Assembly: GCA_011800805.1 (NCBI GenBank)
Contig: MPNW01000299.1
Location: 36,875 to 100,874 of the forward strand
DNA from: Hirudo medicinalis
Lineage: Eukaryota > Annelida > Clitellata > Hirudinida > Hirudinidae
DNA: 64,000 nt
Direction of reading: 5' to 3'
Shown: piece by piece, positions 33,687 through 47,000 of the stretch
How the letters are laid out: each line of letters opens with the position of its first letter
Position numbering within the stretch: the first letter of the stretch is position 1
Translations under genes and position numbers: made by a program
Notes under the pieces: generated by a model
The model's database searches: none
What the model was told of the DNA's origin: nothing
Seen by the model: the letters and a program-made list of their open reading frames with translations, nothing else

Positions 33687-36600
33687 ATGGCTGACATAGA
33701 CAATCTCAACCTTCCCTCCGATGTCATCGCCAAGTTGGCTGAACTGGATTTAGAATTATCAGAAGGTGACTAATTATTTTAACCTCGAGGCAGTTCTGAT
33801 AATGGCATTTCTGCACCATTTTCGACACCTTGCGTTTGAGCCCCTTTAAATTAGATTAAATTCGCCTTATGCTGCATGGCTACTCAACAACCAACTTTTA
33901 CTTAAGGTGACATTACGCAGCAAGGGTATGAAAAGAAAAGAATGAAACTTTTAGCTCCCTATACATCCAACCAGAGACCAGGTTGGTTAATTCTAAAGAG
34001 CTTCATTGTCATGCATTTGATGATTATTAGCAGTAATGTTGTGTCACCTAGCGTGTCACTTGCAACGTCTTCATTAAGGCAGAGCCTCTTGGAGCACATC
34101 ACTTCAATGTTGTGATAGTTTCTTTTTTAGTTCCCCCAATTCACCCTAGCCCTTCAACTGCAGCTCAGAGAAAAGCCCAGCGAAAGCTCACTAGGGTTGA
34201 CAACAGATACCACTCTGGTTGAGTTGATTTATATTCAGTTTTATTATATATTTATCAGTTCTCTAATCTTGTGATGTTATATAAAGAAATCAGGAAGGAA
34301 GCAGTAATGCAGGCTCTTGCAATGAACAAAAAGCAATCGATGGCTCCCATGCCATCCAAAAGAACGTCTGCTGTTTACCACCCACAGCCTATTCAAAGAA
34401 GGGAACACACCACAGGTCAACGAAAATTCATCAGTTGTTCTGAACTTTCCTCATACGATATCATATCCTATGAATAATTATGTAATAACAATAACAGTTT
34501 TGATTAATTTTGCAATTACAATTTATCATCATTGTTAAATCTTCAGATTCCTCTTCGGACGATGACAGCGTGATGGACGAGGACTCGTCCAGGGAACATT
34601 TGCCAGCTCGACACGGTGGTCTCCTCCAGTCGCGTCGCCAGAACGATCAATCTGAAATTTCTTCAGTCAATGTAGGAAAATTGGCAAAGGGGAACATCAT
34701 CTACCAGAATGTCAACAACCCTCAAGGAGGAAGCAGAGGGGATGTTGATGTCATTCAGAAGTCTCGACCACAATGTCAGTTTGCGCTTATTTGTCTCTTA
34801 TTATTATTATTAGTTTATTATTATTATTATTATCATTATTATATTACTATTATTATTATTATTGCTGCTTCTTCTTCTTGTTCTTCTTCTTATTATTATT
34901 GTTATTATTATTGTTATTATTATTATTATCATTATTAAATAATACATTAATAACAAGCCCGCATGTTATTAATCTGAAATGGGCAAAGAGATCCTCAACT
35001 AGTCAATATAATCTATTTAAAAATAAAATAAAGGATTTATAATAAAATCTAGATTGAGCAAATGTGTTCTTGTGATTCAAAAAACAATTCATGAAGTTCA
35101 GAGGCTTTAAAACATTCCTGTGAATTACAATTGAAAATTATTGCATGGAAAATTCCTGGTATTTGTTATTATATTGGAAAATTTTAAGCATTCGTTCCTT
35201 TTCAATTTTTATTGCTATGCAGTCGGTCGTGTTTTAGCTCTCCATTAATCTTAAGATTTCAAAATATTTCTACCTATTGTGTGGGCTCGAGAATATTTAA
35301 GCTTGCCATTATCGGTGACCCTCGACATTGAAACTTACTAAAATTTATAAACACCGTCTCGTTTCAGATGGCCAGCCAGGAAGTGCACTTGCCGACGTCG
35401 TACAAATTTACGGACAGGGTACGTTGCAATTTAAACTAACGTCGCTCGTTGTCTAAGGTCGACTCGACGTCACAGGTCAAAGTGCATCCCAGCCTCCGGA
35501 CCTGACCAGCAACACGGGAGGAAACGCCGACCGAGTGAACAACAGATACAATGCTTCGCACGCTCAGTCCGTCAGAATGTCGGGACAGAGCATCGTGTCG
35601 GACGGCGACGTCGGTGAGTTTACGAACGAACCGACTTATCGAGCCGTTACTGAAAGTCTTCAATTGCAGGCGAATAAAAACAGTCTTCTTGTGATTTCAA
35701 GTCTTTGTTGAAATGTGACACTCGAAAGTGCATTTTATGTGCATTTTAATGGATAATTCATGGAATGCTATATTTTTTAAGATGGCGAGGCAACGGCTTT
35801 TTGCACATTGAACCAAACATTTGTCTTAAGATGAGAGATTTATTCCTATGTGCAGCTGTTTGAAACATCATGTGCATTCAATTGTTGCCTCATTAGATTT
35901 AATTCTAGTAGAGGCTCTGCAAGATTTCTCTTTATCTGTGTTTGAGATATTCAAGTCGCATTCCATCTTTGATTGCGGGAAGAAGAGACGGAAGAGTGCG
36001 AAAGCGTTTATGTGCTGGTGTGCTTGATAGTGCTGTTCTGTGTGTCTGTGAACCTTATGTTTGTTTAAGTCCTCAGACACTATTTACCTTTTGAAATTAT
36101 GCATATGAACTCTCTTCAATTTATATTGTCCCAGACACTGGCAACACTTAATTTAATTTTACATTAGAATGTTTGATCTGAGTTATGTGAAAGTGTTTGA
36201 GTCTTTGCACCTAACCATCTTGTATGGTAACATTTGAATCTAATCCTAGATACATCATCTGTTTCAATGGTTCGTTTGTTTTCTTGCGTCTGGTTCCTAA
36301 GCTTGTGTCAGCAATTGCTTTTGTCTTTATTTCAGTTGCCAAACAGGGTAAGGTGTCTGCAAAAATACAACAACTTCTAAATACACTCAAGGTAATTACT
36401 TCTTTTTTCTATAAAACCACACTTAAATTCCCACAAAAATCATTTCAATGTTCCTCGTCCAAACAGCGACCCAAACGCAAACCTCTGCGAGAATATTTCG
36501 TCGACGAAGAAGATAGCGTACTTGAAAGTGGGTCTTGTTTTGCATTGAGGTACGAACAGCAATGGACGATCTAATCTGTGTCGATTTGATTCAGTGCCCG

Positions 36601-38430
36601 TCATTGATCCAAGTGCTCCAAAGCCCGAGGGTAGCCTCATCTCGCCTGCCACAGGAGAGCAACTCATTGTAAGCATTGTTTAAATTATATTTTCTGTTAT
36701 TACTTATTCATGTTATTATTTGAATTGTTATAATTATGTTAATTTTTGTTCACTACAATGTTTTGTAATGATAATAACATCATGCAGAGCATTATTTCTT
36801 TGCTGAACTCCTTTTTAATTGGCCAATTGCATAAATGGTCACTTCTTATTGACATTTCATTCATGTCCAAACATATTTGACATAAATGACAAAAAAGCTT
36901 AAACTGGTTTAAACTGGTTTAAATGCGAGCATCACGAATGGCTCTTGAAACAACCTCGAGTGGTGAATGAAAGTAACAAGTTGTTGCTCTTGATTGTTCA
37001 ACAATCCAATGCTTGTTGCATTCCTTTTCAATCATCGGGACGGTGCGGACGTTTGCGGCCGCTCAAAGTAAAGCAGTCATTAGTAAGACCATCTCTTCCT
37101 TGATGACATTAAGAAGTTAAGAATGGGTCTGACAAACTATCTGACACCCAGTGACAGTTTTACAAGCGGACCTCCACCATCGTAATGTCGTAATAATTGT
37201 AACGGTCCAAGGTAATCATCCTCTTAGCAATTTTTAGGGCATTCAAGAATCTGATGAATGCGATGATAGAAACAACTCGGTTGTAGGAGCACCTCCCTCA
37301 CGAATAATCCAATGACGATCGGAGCCGATGCACGATGACATCATTTGGCGTGCAGTTATTTTTATATAAATGATTCAGACATCGACTGTCTTTTTCTTAT
37401 CAGGAGGGAATGTGTGTAGCGCTTGCTTGTGTGTTTGCCTTGTATGTGAGTGTCTGGTAAGTATGTGCACAACGACAGAAATCTTTTAGCTATGGGGCGT
37501 TTTGTGAGAAACATTTGAAGATCTCTCAAATGACTCGTGCACGATGCACTCAATAGGAGAGAAGAATTGAAAGGGGAACCTCATGTTGGCTTTGAATGAA
37601 AACTTCCATTGAGATGATGTTGAAATCTTCTCAGGTCTCCAAACCATACAAACACCTCAATAAACTCACTACTTTTTTAATCCACATTTCATTTTGCTGG
37701 AGCCAAAAGCATTGAGGTTGTCATCATTTAACATTGTTTAAGTTTTAAACAGTTTAACAGTGTTTAATTGTTATTAAACTTACATTTTATTCGCTAGAAT
37801 CATTCATTCTTATTATTTACCTTTACAATAACTGTCATTTATTATTATTTTTATAATTATTGTTATAATTATAATAATAATAATTATTATTATTAAATAT
37901 TTATTAAGTATTTTAAAATCATCTTTTCCTGATGTGTCTGGTTAAAGATGTTTGGAGGGTGCGGGGCAGCATCGGACGACCGAGCGGTAACTCTAAACAC
38001 GGCCTTGAATGTATCCGTGAGATGTATCCATGGAATCGATGTCTTAACAAAACCGCTTAAAACATTTGCGACCGTAATTAATTTGTAATCGATCGAACGA
38101 TTAAATAACCGATAATAATTATCCGTCTCGGTTAATGCACATCGATCGACGTCGGTCATCCCGCTGCAGATTCCGTCGGGCCTCCCGAGGAACCTCGAAG
38201 CTGCCGTTCAACGTTACGGTTCTGGTTCCTACAAGGCGTCGGTGGCCACGGTCCTCGATCAGAATGGCAAACCATCCATTTCCCTGCTCTACGGTAGGCC
38301 CTCTTCATTTGCTTTTTTTCTTGTTTTGCGAGTCGATTCAGTGGATGTTTGTGACTTGTTTCTTTGTTTCTTTTTGGTCAGAACTTTCAATTTAAAGTCA
38401 AATATGGGGATTTAAGTTTTTCTGTACTTT

Positions 38431-38464
<34 letters not shown>

Positions 38465-40995
38465 CCATCATCATTATCGTAGCCATCTCTAACCTTTCTA
38501 AAGATTTCTTTGTCCATCATCAGCTTTGCTTCTTGCTTTGTGTTGTGGATGTTTCTCAGGTTTCACTGCACTCGAAATGCATTTGAGTTTTTTCATTGTT
38601 TATTTTGAGTTTTTTTGTTTCGATCGCTCACGTCTGAGTAACGCGTTGACACGAAAATGCGATGATGCGATGAACAACGCGTGCACCTGCCAACTAAAGT
38701 AATTATCGAGTTCCAAAATATGGCTATTTCTGGTGCTGGTCGCCGTTATTAGGGATGTGGTTAATTTTGCTCGTGTTCCATTGTCAGTTTAAAATTCGTA
38801 GTAGATTAAGCGAAGCATTTATTGATAATTAATACTAACTATGGATAAGGATGTGTGCATTGATGTTCAAGGATGTGTGCATTGATGTTCATAAACATGC
38901 TTTAAAACTCAGGCAAGTTGTTGACACGAGCACAAAAAATAGCCTACAATCTCCTGCACAAGGTCGGCTCGAAAGGTGATGGTGCTGTTAAGCCTGGAGA
39001 CAGAGTTGGTCTTCCTCTTATTATGATGTTTAAATTAAGTATTTTAAATTTTAACATGCTTTGGTCAGGGAAGATGTTCTTTATTTTGCTTTTGGTTCTA
39101 AATATTCTATTTATTACAATTTCCTATTTTGTTGTTATGAATAACTTATTTATTGTTATTGTTATTGTTATTATTATTGTTATTATTATTATTGTTATTG
39201 TTATTATTGTTGTTGTTGTTGTTATTTATTTAAAGTTTTCTTTTAACTCGCAGGTAGCTCTCGTGTACCCAAACAACGAGCCTATTTCTTTCATCGGGGC
39301 ATTTTACGGTTGTTTGACAGCCGGGGTGGTTCCTGTTCCCATTGAAGTTCCTCTCACCAAGAGGGTCTGCTGCTGTTGTTGTTGTTGTTTGTTGTTGATG
39401 CTCTTATTGATGTTGTTGGTGGTGGTGTGGATGAGGGGCTTTTATTTATTTTGCTAATAACAATGAATGATCGTGATGCTTCTGATGATGACATATTGAG
39501 GTTGGAGGATTTGGTTAATGAAGCATGAGATCAGTCATGATCGTCCACTGCCGAACATCTTTGCGAGGTTGAGTTTTGCTGTCGTTCGATCAGGATGCGG
39601 GCGGACAAGGCATTGGGTTCTTACTGGGCAGTCTTGGCGTGTCTGTTGCCATGACATCAGAGGCCTGCTACAAGGGATTACCTAGAAATTCCAATGGTGA
39701 TGTCATCACATTTAAAGGTTAAATATACCACAAATGTAGCATCATTGGGCTCATCAAGATCTCTCCTCATGAAAGATATTCTTGGATTGCTTAGGATGGC
39801 CTCAGATGCAGTGGTTTGTGACTGAAGGATTGAGCAAACCTCCAAAAGACTGGTTACCACCTCCCAGACCTTCAGATAATGCTGCTGCTTATATCGAGGT
39901 TTACATTTTTAAATCGACATTGATCGGTCGTCCGATTCGTGGGAATAAACTTAATTTATGTCACAATCATTAACCTGGTGAAGATGGCCTTGTTCTCCGA
40001 CAGTATGCAACGATGAAGGATGGCAGTGTTATGGGGGTGACCCACAGCAGATCCAGCATGCTCAGTCACTGTAGGTCATTGACCGTGGCCTGTAACTACA
40101 CCGAAGGTTTGTCGTTTATTTTTCGGCGACCTTGTTAATGGATGAGTTCTGAGGAAATGTTGATTGAACAATGTTCTTTGATTAATTACAGGAGAGGTTA
40201 TGGTTTGTGTCTTGGACTTCAAGAGAGAAGTTGGTTTGTGGCATGCTGTCCTTACAGTGAGTTTGAGTTCTTTCTGTCAGTCATTGGTGTTTGATGGATG
40301 GATGGTCGTGGATGGGTTGCCAATGAAAAATTAGAAACCTCAATAATGATGAATGGTTTGGAACGTAGGGGCTCGTTTGCAAGTATTCTTACAAGAGTTT
40401 CATATTGCCATTGTTGTTGGCAGCATTCGTCGCCGTTGACATTTTCATGTTCTACTTAATAATAATGATGACATATAATTTATGTTGCAGGTTAACTATA
40501 CCTCTTAAATGCTAATGATTTGTTGTGAATGTTGTTTCAGAGCATCTTCAATGGGATGCATGTTGTGTTTGTTCCTTACTCCATCATGAAGGTGGATCCA
40601 GCCTCATGGATGAAAATGATCACCAAATTCAAGGGTTGGTAAATATTTGTATAGCTTGCTAAGGATTCTTGCAACGAACACCATGCAATGTTTCTCTAGC
40701 AACCGTTGCCGTGGTGAAATCAAGAGACCTTCACTGGGGTTTGTTGGCTCAGAAGGACCACAAGGACATCAACCTCTCCAGTCTCAGGATGCTCCTCGTT
40801 GCTGACGGAGCCAATCCATGTGCGAGTTATCATTATCATAATTTATGCATAAACAATCAGATCCAATATTTATACTCTTTATCTGCAATCAATAAATACA
40901 TTTCAGTACAATAACTACAGAGATTGTGGTTCGGAACTTGAATTTTGGCAGTTAGAATTAGAATTAATTAAGTGATTAAGTGATTAGAATTAAAC

Positions 40996-41033
<38 letters not shown>

Positions 41034-44000
41034 TAGAATTAAACTTACATAAAAATATAAATGCAAAGATCTTAAATTTATGAAAACAAATTGCAGGGTC
41101 TCTGACTTCTTGTGATTCCTTCCTGAATGTGTTCCAAAACAAAGGACTTAAACCAGAGGTCATCTGCCTTGTGCCTGCAGCAGCGAAGCTTCCACCATCT
41201 CCGTACGCAGGTAGTTTTTGTCGGTCGGAAGACGCTCGAATGTTTCGTTCGATGGAGTGAAGAAAAGAGCGATAATAAGTTTCAATTCATCGGAGCAGAA
41301 ACGGTCAAATTAAAGATAACAAATTGCTCGACAAAATTCCCCGTCGACGTTTGCCTTAGGCCTTAGTTCCGATAAAACCGATTAAACTTGTGCGATTCAT
41401 TTCATTGCAGGCCTGGCAAGACTGGAGCAAACACCTCTGGGAGGGGAGTTCTTTCCATGCACGGTTTGAGCCACGGAGTTGTGAGGGTGGACAGTGAAAA
41501 TAGCTTGACCTCGTTGACCTTACAGGATTGTGGTCAAGTCCTACCTGGAGGCAGTTTATTATTATTAACCATACTTTTTTTTACCTGGGAGATTAAGTTA
41601 GAAACTGGTGACAGGGGATTAGATTCATTAAGCATATTAATATCAGCAACATCATGACTAATGAAATATGATCATTGTTATTGTTAAAGTTTAATCAATT
41701 CCTCAACATTCAGGTTCCATGGTTGTCGTGAAATTGGACGAACAGCCGACGTTGTGCAAGACGGACGAGGTCGGGGAGTTGTGTCTGAGCGCCTCTTATT
41801 GTGGCACCGGTTACTGGGGACTTCAGGGACTCTCCAACAACATCTTCAAGGTCAGCACTACATCTTGGTTCAAACTATTTTCTATTTTAGATTTAGTAAC
41901 TTTTCAAAATTGTGGCTCGAATATAAAATTGAGTCTTTCCACCATCGATTAGTGATTATTTTGAATTATTCATTTTTCTGAATATTTTTTCGATAATTTG
42001 TAATCTGATTCGTATGATTAATATAATTTTCAAATTAATATTTTTTATAATTTTGCTGAATTTAACTGAAATTAACAAAATTGTTATCAGGTTAGCCCAA
42101 CCATGGGGGATGGAAAATTTCTTGGAGAAAGTCACTACGTCAGGACCGGTCTTCTGGGATTCCTTGGACCGGTAACATGTCCACTAGTTGTAATCGATGC
42201 TTCGATGACGGTAGTTCAAAGTTGATGGTCGGATCTTAGGGGGGACTGATCTTTGTTTGTGGAAGTCGTGAAGGACTGATGGAAGTCGGAGGTCGACGCC
42301 ACAACACCGACGACGTCATAGCAACCGTGCTTGCCGTCGAACCGCAGAAGTTCATTTACAGAGGCCGCATAGCCGTGTTCTCAATCAGGGTCCTCAAAGA
42401 TGAGAGGATCATCATCATTGCTGAACAGAGGCCAGACTGTGCTGAGGAAGAGGTTGGTTTTGATGGTGATGATGATGATGATGATGATTATTATTATTAT
42501 TATTATATTTGCAATATAATAATTATGGTATTATGGTTATGGTAATGATTATGACCCATGGTCCATACATCTCTCAGAGCTTTCAATGGATGAGCAGGGT
42601 GCTGCAAGCAGTGGAGAGCATTCACCAGGTAGGGGTGCAATACAGTATTACAATAATAATAACAACAACAATAATAATATTAATAATATTCACCAGGTAT
42701 GGGTGTAATACAGTATTACAATAATAACAACAACTACGATAATAATATTAATAATATTCACCAGGTAGAGGTGTAATATAATAATGCAATAATAACAGTG
42801 ATAGCAATAATAATAATAATAATGATGATATCATTCATCAGGTAGGGGTGTATTGCCTCGCCCTTGTGCCCCCAAATAACCTACCCAAGGTTGGTGTTTC
42901 TGCTGTTGATTACCATCAATTGTTTTTATTTTTTAATGGACTCCACTCAGCAACGTGCCCAGTGTTTCTGATCAATATTTATTTATTGACTGTTTACATA
43001 ACAACAATGACAATAATATTACCATTAACAAATTATTGATTAAACGAAAAATGTAACATTATAACTTAAAGTGATGAATGCAAATAGGCTTCGTTTGATT
43101 TGCCTGTAGGCTTTTGTTGATGCTTTTATCTATCTATCTGTTATTGTTATTATTATTATTATTATTATTAATATTATTATTATTTCATTACTGTTGTTGT
43201 CACCAGACTCCATTGGGTGGGATCCACCTAACTGAAACAAAGAAAAGGTTTCTGGAGGGTTGTCTCCACCCAGCCAACGTCCTTTTGTGCCCGCACACCT
43301 GCGTCACCAACCTCCCCAAACCCAGAGAGCACCACCCAGGTGAGCACGTCCTTAGTATTTCAAGAGCACCTTCATTTCACCAATCGATGTGGTTTCAAGA
43401 GAGGAAGTTCTGGCTTTATATTTGTACATGGGAGTGCTGCATGTTAAGTCATTTCAGACGATGATGCACGCAGAATGCATTCGAGGGGACTGTGGTTTTA
43501 GATTTGGTTGTGTTGAGTTGCAATGGATTCTTATCGAGTGGCCGTAAAAGATTTCAACCCGCACCGTTTAATTCCCATTAATCGTTTGTGCAATGACATT
43601 GAATTAACCCACGTGATGCTCATTCATTTCACAGGACAGAGAGGTGTGGCCCCCGTTTTGGTTCATTTGTTTCCTATTTGTTGTCCTTAGATTTCCTTTT
43701 AGATGTGGATTCATTCTTTCATGCTTCTTTGCATCTTAGTGGTCGGCTTTGCATGCTCGTCGTTGCATGATTCTTTAATTTAATGTCCGTCTGACATTTC
43801 CCCGATTCGTGCAGGAGTTCGTTTGACGAGGTTGGCCGAAACTCTGACGACATTGTTGAAAGTCTCTCTATTTGCACCGCTATGTTAACATAGTAGAAAG
43901 TTTTATGTTTGTCTTAAATTTGTTTACTGATAAATATTAAATTTAGATATTTTTGGATTTATATTGAGGCAATGTGAGCTAGAACCTAATTCATTGAGGT

Positions 44001-47000
44001 TAATGTCTTTATGCTTCTCACAACAATATAGGCCCTTTATGATATATGGTTATAATGTTAGTTTGTATGGTTGGTTTTATGTGCTTTGCATGACCCTGTT
44101 TCTCAAACTAACACTTTTCTTTAACCTGTTAACAGCATGTTCATCTCTTTCATTGCCATTTGTTTGACTCAGCTGTCACTAACAAACCTATAATGACAAT
44201 GCAGATAATTTGAGACCAATTTGGAGATTGTCATGCTTTTTCCCAAATGCAGATGTCACTCCTTCTGCTGTTCATGTTGGAAACATCGTTCAAGGAGCCA
44301 GGTTGGCCTGGGCTCAAGGGAGGGACTTGGGGCTTATGGAGGATGTGGATGGTGATTCAGTCAAGAAGGTATCAAAACAGAGTTTCAATGATTTACAGTT
44401 GGTCTCAATGGGTTTCATTGCAATGATTATTGGCTTCTTTACTTTCAGTATCAGTTTCTCAGTGAGGTTCTCAAAGGTAGAGCACTCTCAACTCCTGAGC
44501 ACATTTTGTACACCGTCATCAATGCCAAGGTGGGGATGATATTAAATCAACTGCAATTATGAAATTTTAATAAATATTTTGTTACAATATGAGGTTGATC
44601 AAGCTGTAATTATTGAGGGCAATTGTACGATTTACACGACATCGTATCCATTTCTCGATAAATACAGAACCAGGCATCTGCTGCGATATCGTGTCTTCAA
44701 CTGCACAAAAGAGCCGAAAGGATTGGAGCACTGTTGATCGACAAGGTGAAACTGAGCCCCGGAGACCATGTGGCTCTCATCTACCCACCTGGATTAGAAC
44801 TCATTGCTGCTTTCTATGGTTGTCTCTATGCAGGTCACTACTTGCTCTGTCAACTTTTTTTTTAGGTTGAAATCAAATCCTCAAGGTGTTTTATGAGCAA
44901 ACAACATTTTGTAGAAATTCATTTGAAAGCATAATGTATAATTGTATGACACTTGCATGCACATTTAAGAGCAATTCATATTTATATTTAATGGTCAATT
45001 ACCTCTGGCCAATCAGGGGCTGTTCCGGTGACAATCCGACCCCCCCACCCGATGAACATCTCCACCACCCTACCCACCGTTCGAATGATCGTCGATGTCA
45101 GCAAAGCTTCTGTTGTCCTTTCTACTGCTGCCATTATCAAGATGCTCAAATCAAAGGTATTTCTTAGTTCTACTGAATTATTACTATAGGAAATGGACTA
45201 TTTCATTTAGTGTTGAGCCACATTCATAGGAGCTCTGAACTGTTTCTGAGCATGTAAGCTCATTGCACAATAAGTTCAAATATCGAGCGATATAAATGCT
45301 CGGCTATTGTCGATCGAACGAAGCAGTGAGTGTATCAGGAGCTAAAGTGGTCCCAAATGAAGGGTCTTTAATGATTTACAATTGCCTCCTCAAAAACAGA
45401 GAATCAACGAGTTTTTATTTCAATACAGTAATAATGCAATATGTTGTCATCATTAGTTTCATTCTCTTAACATATTATTTAATTAAGTGATCACTTATAA
45501 TTGCCAATAATGACCCGTTTTAGGAGGCCGTCTCCGTCGTCGAGCTGAAAGCATGGCCGACCCTTCTGGAGACCGACGACATCTCCAAGAGGAAATTCGG
45601 CGGACCTTTCCGTGCCCCGTCCCCCGATTCCGTGTGCTATCTCGACTTCAGCGTCTCCACCACCGGCATGCTGGCCGGCGTCAAGGTAGCCTCGGCTCTG
45701 CAATTCGTGCTGCTGATGAATTTGAATTTATCTGCCAACTATTTATCATTTAACAAGTGATTGTGCAAATGGCCTCTGATGCTGTGCATTTGGTGTCCTT
45801 GAGATGGACTATTTATTATTGTTATTAAATACTAACACAAACTTCAACTGTGATCAAGAGGAATAAGTAAGGAGATAATTTTAGCATATTAGTTTTCACT
45901 GATTCTCATTGAAACATTGGTTTTATTATTTAATTTATAGATGTCCCATGCTGCTACCTCGTCACTGTGCAAAGCCATGAAGCTGCAATCGGAACTCTAC
46001 CCGTCCAGGGAGGTTGTGTTATGCCTCGATCCCTATTGTGGTCTTGGTTTCGTCCTGTGGTGCATGAGCAGGTCGGTGTATGCTTTTAAAGGCACCTTTG
46101 TGCCTCTTTGTGCCTCTTTGTGTCTCTTTCTCTTAGCAATTGTTTTTTGTGCCTTTTTGCAAAGGTCCTTTAACTTTTCAATCTCGAATGTGTTTTTAAT
46201 TAATCACCTTTTCTATATTTAGCATCTATTCGGGTCATCACTCGATACTTATTCCACCCTCTGAGGTCGAGATTAACCCCTCGCTTTGGTTAACCATCGT
46301 CAGTCAAAATAAAGGTCGGCTTTCTTAGACAAAGGATGATTACTTTTAGATATTTTTCCTAGTTGTTTGTCGTAATGCGACTTATTCTTAACCGGCAGTC
46401 CGTGACACTTTTTGCTCTTACGGAGTGATGGAACTTTGCACGAAGGGGCTCGGAACCTCGATTGCTTTGCTTAAAAGCAAAGGGGTCAATCTGAGCTGCG
46501 TCAGAACCCTCTGCGTCGTAGCAGAAGAGCGACCTCGCATCCAACTGACGAACTCCTTCTCGAAACTCTTCTCCGGACTCGGACTCTCCACCAGAGCCGT
46601 CAGCACCAGTTTCGGATGCCGAGTCAATGTCGGCATTTGTCTGCAGGTAGCAACGATCGTAGTTGTTTTTGCGGTATTAATTTTTTATCTTCCTTGTAAA
46701 TATTTATTGCATTTCCGTGCAAGTAGTTTGTAATTTAGTAATGATGGAGAACCTGAATAACTAATTCTATCAATTAACCATAGGGTGCCTCAAGTCCTGA
46801 CCCCACCTCCGTTTTTGTGGATTTGCGGGCTCTACGCAACGATCGGGTCACTCTCGTCGAGAGGGGAAGCCCACATAGTCTCTGCATTCTCGAATCTGGC
46901 AAGGTAAAGTTTTGTTTGACAGCATTCGTGTTACTAGCAGCCAAATGATGTTCAACTTGTTCAATAATGTTTATGGTTTAAATCTTCCAATTCCAGCTCA

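Noticed and set aside
38918..39457. 179-codon plus-strand open frame with hydrophobic, transmembrane-like segments
   Set aside because: It runs through DIP2 exons 12 and 13 and the (TTG/TTA)-rich intron between them; the hydrophobic part is intronic microsatellite translation.
41550..41553. GC-AG intron after DIP2 exon 21 (GAG|GCAGTT)
   Set aside because: A normal GT donor three bases downstream (GGCA|GTTTAT) keeps the same phase, so the non-canonical site is not required; transcripts would decide.
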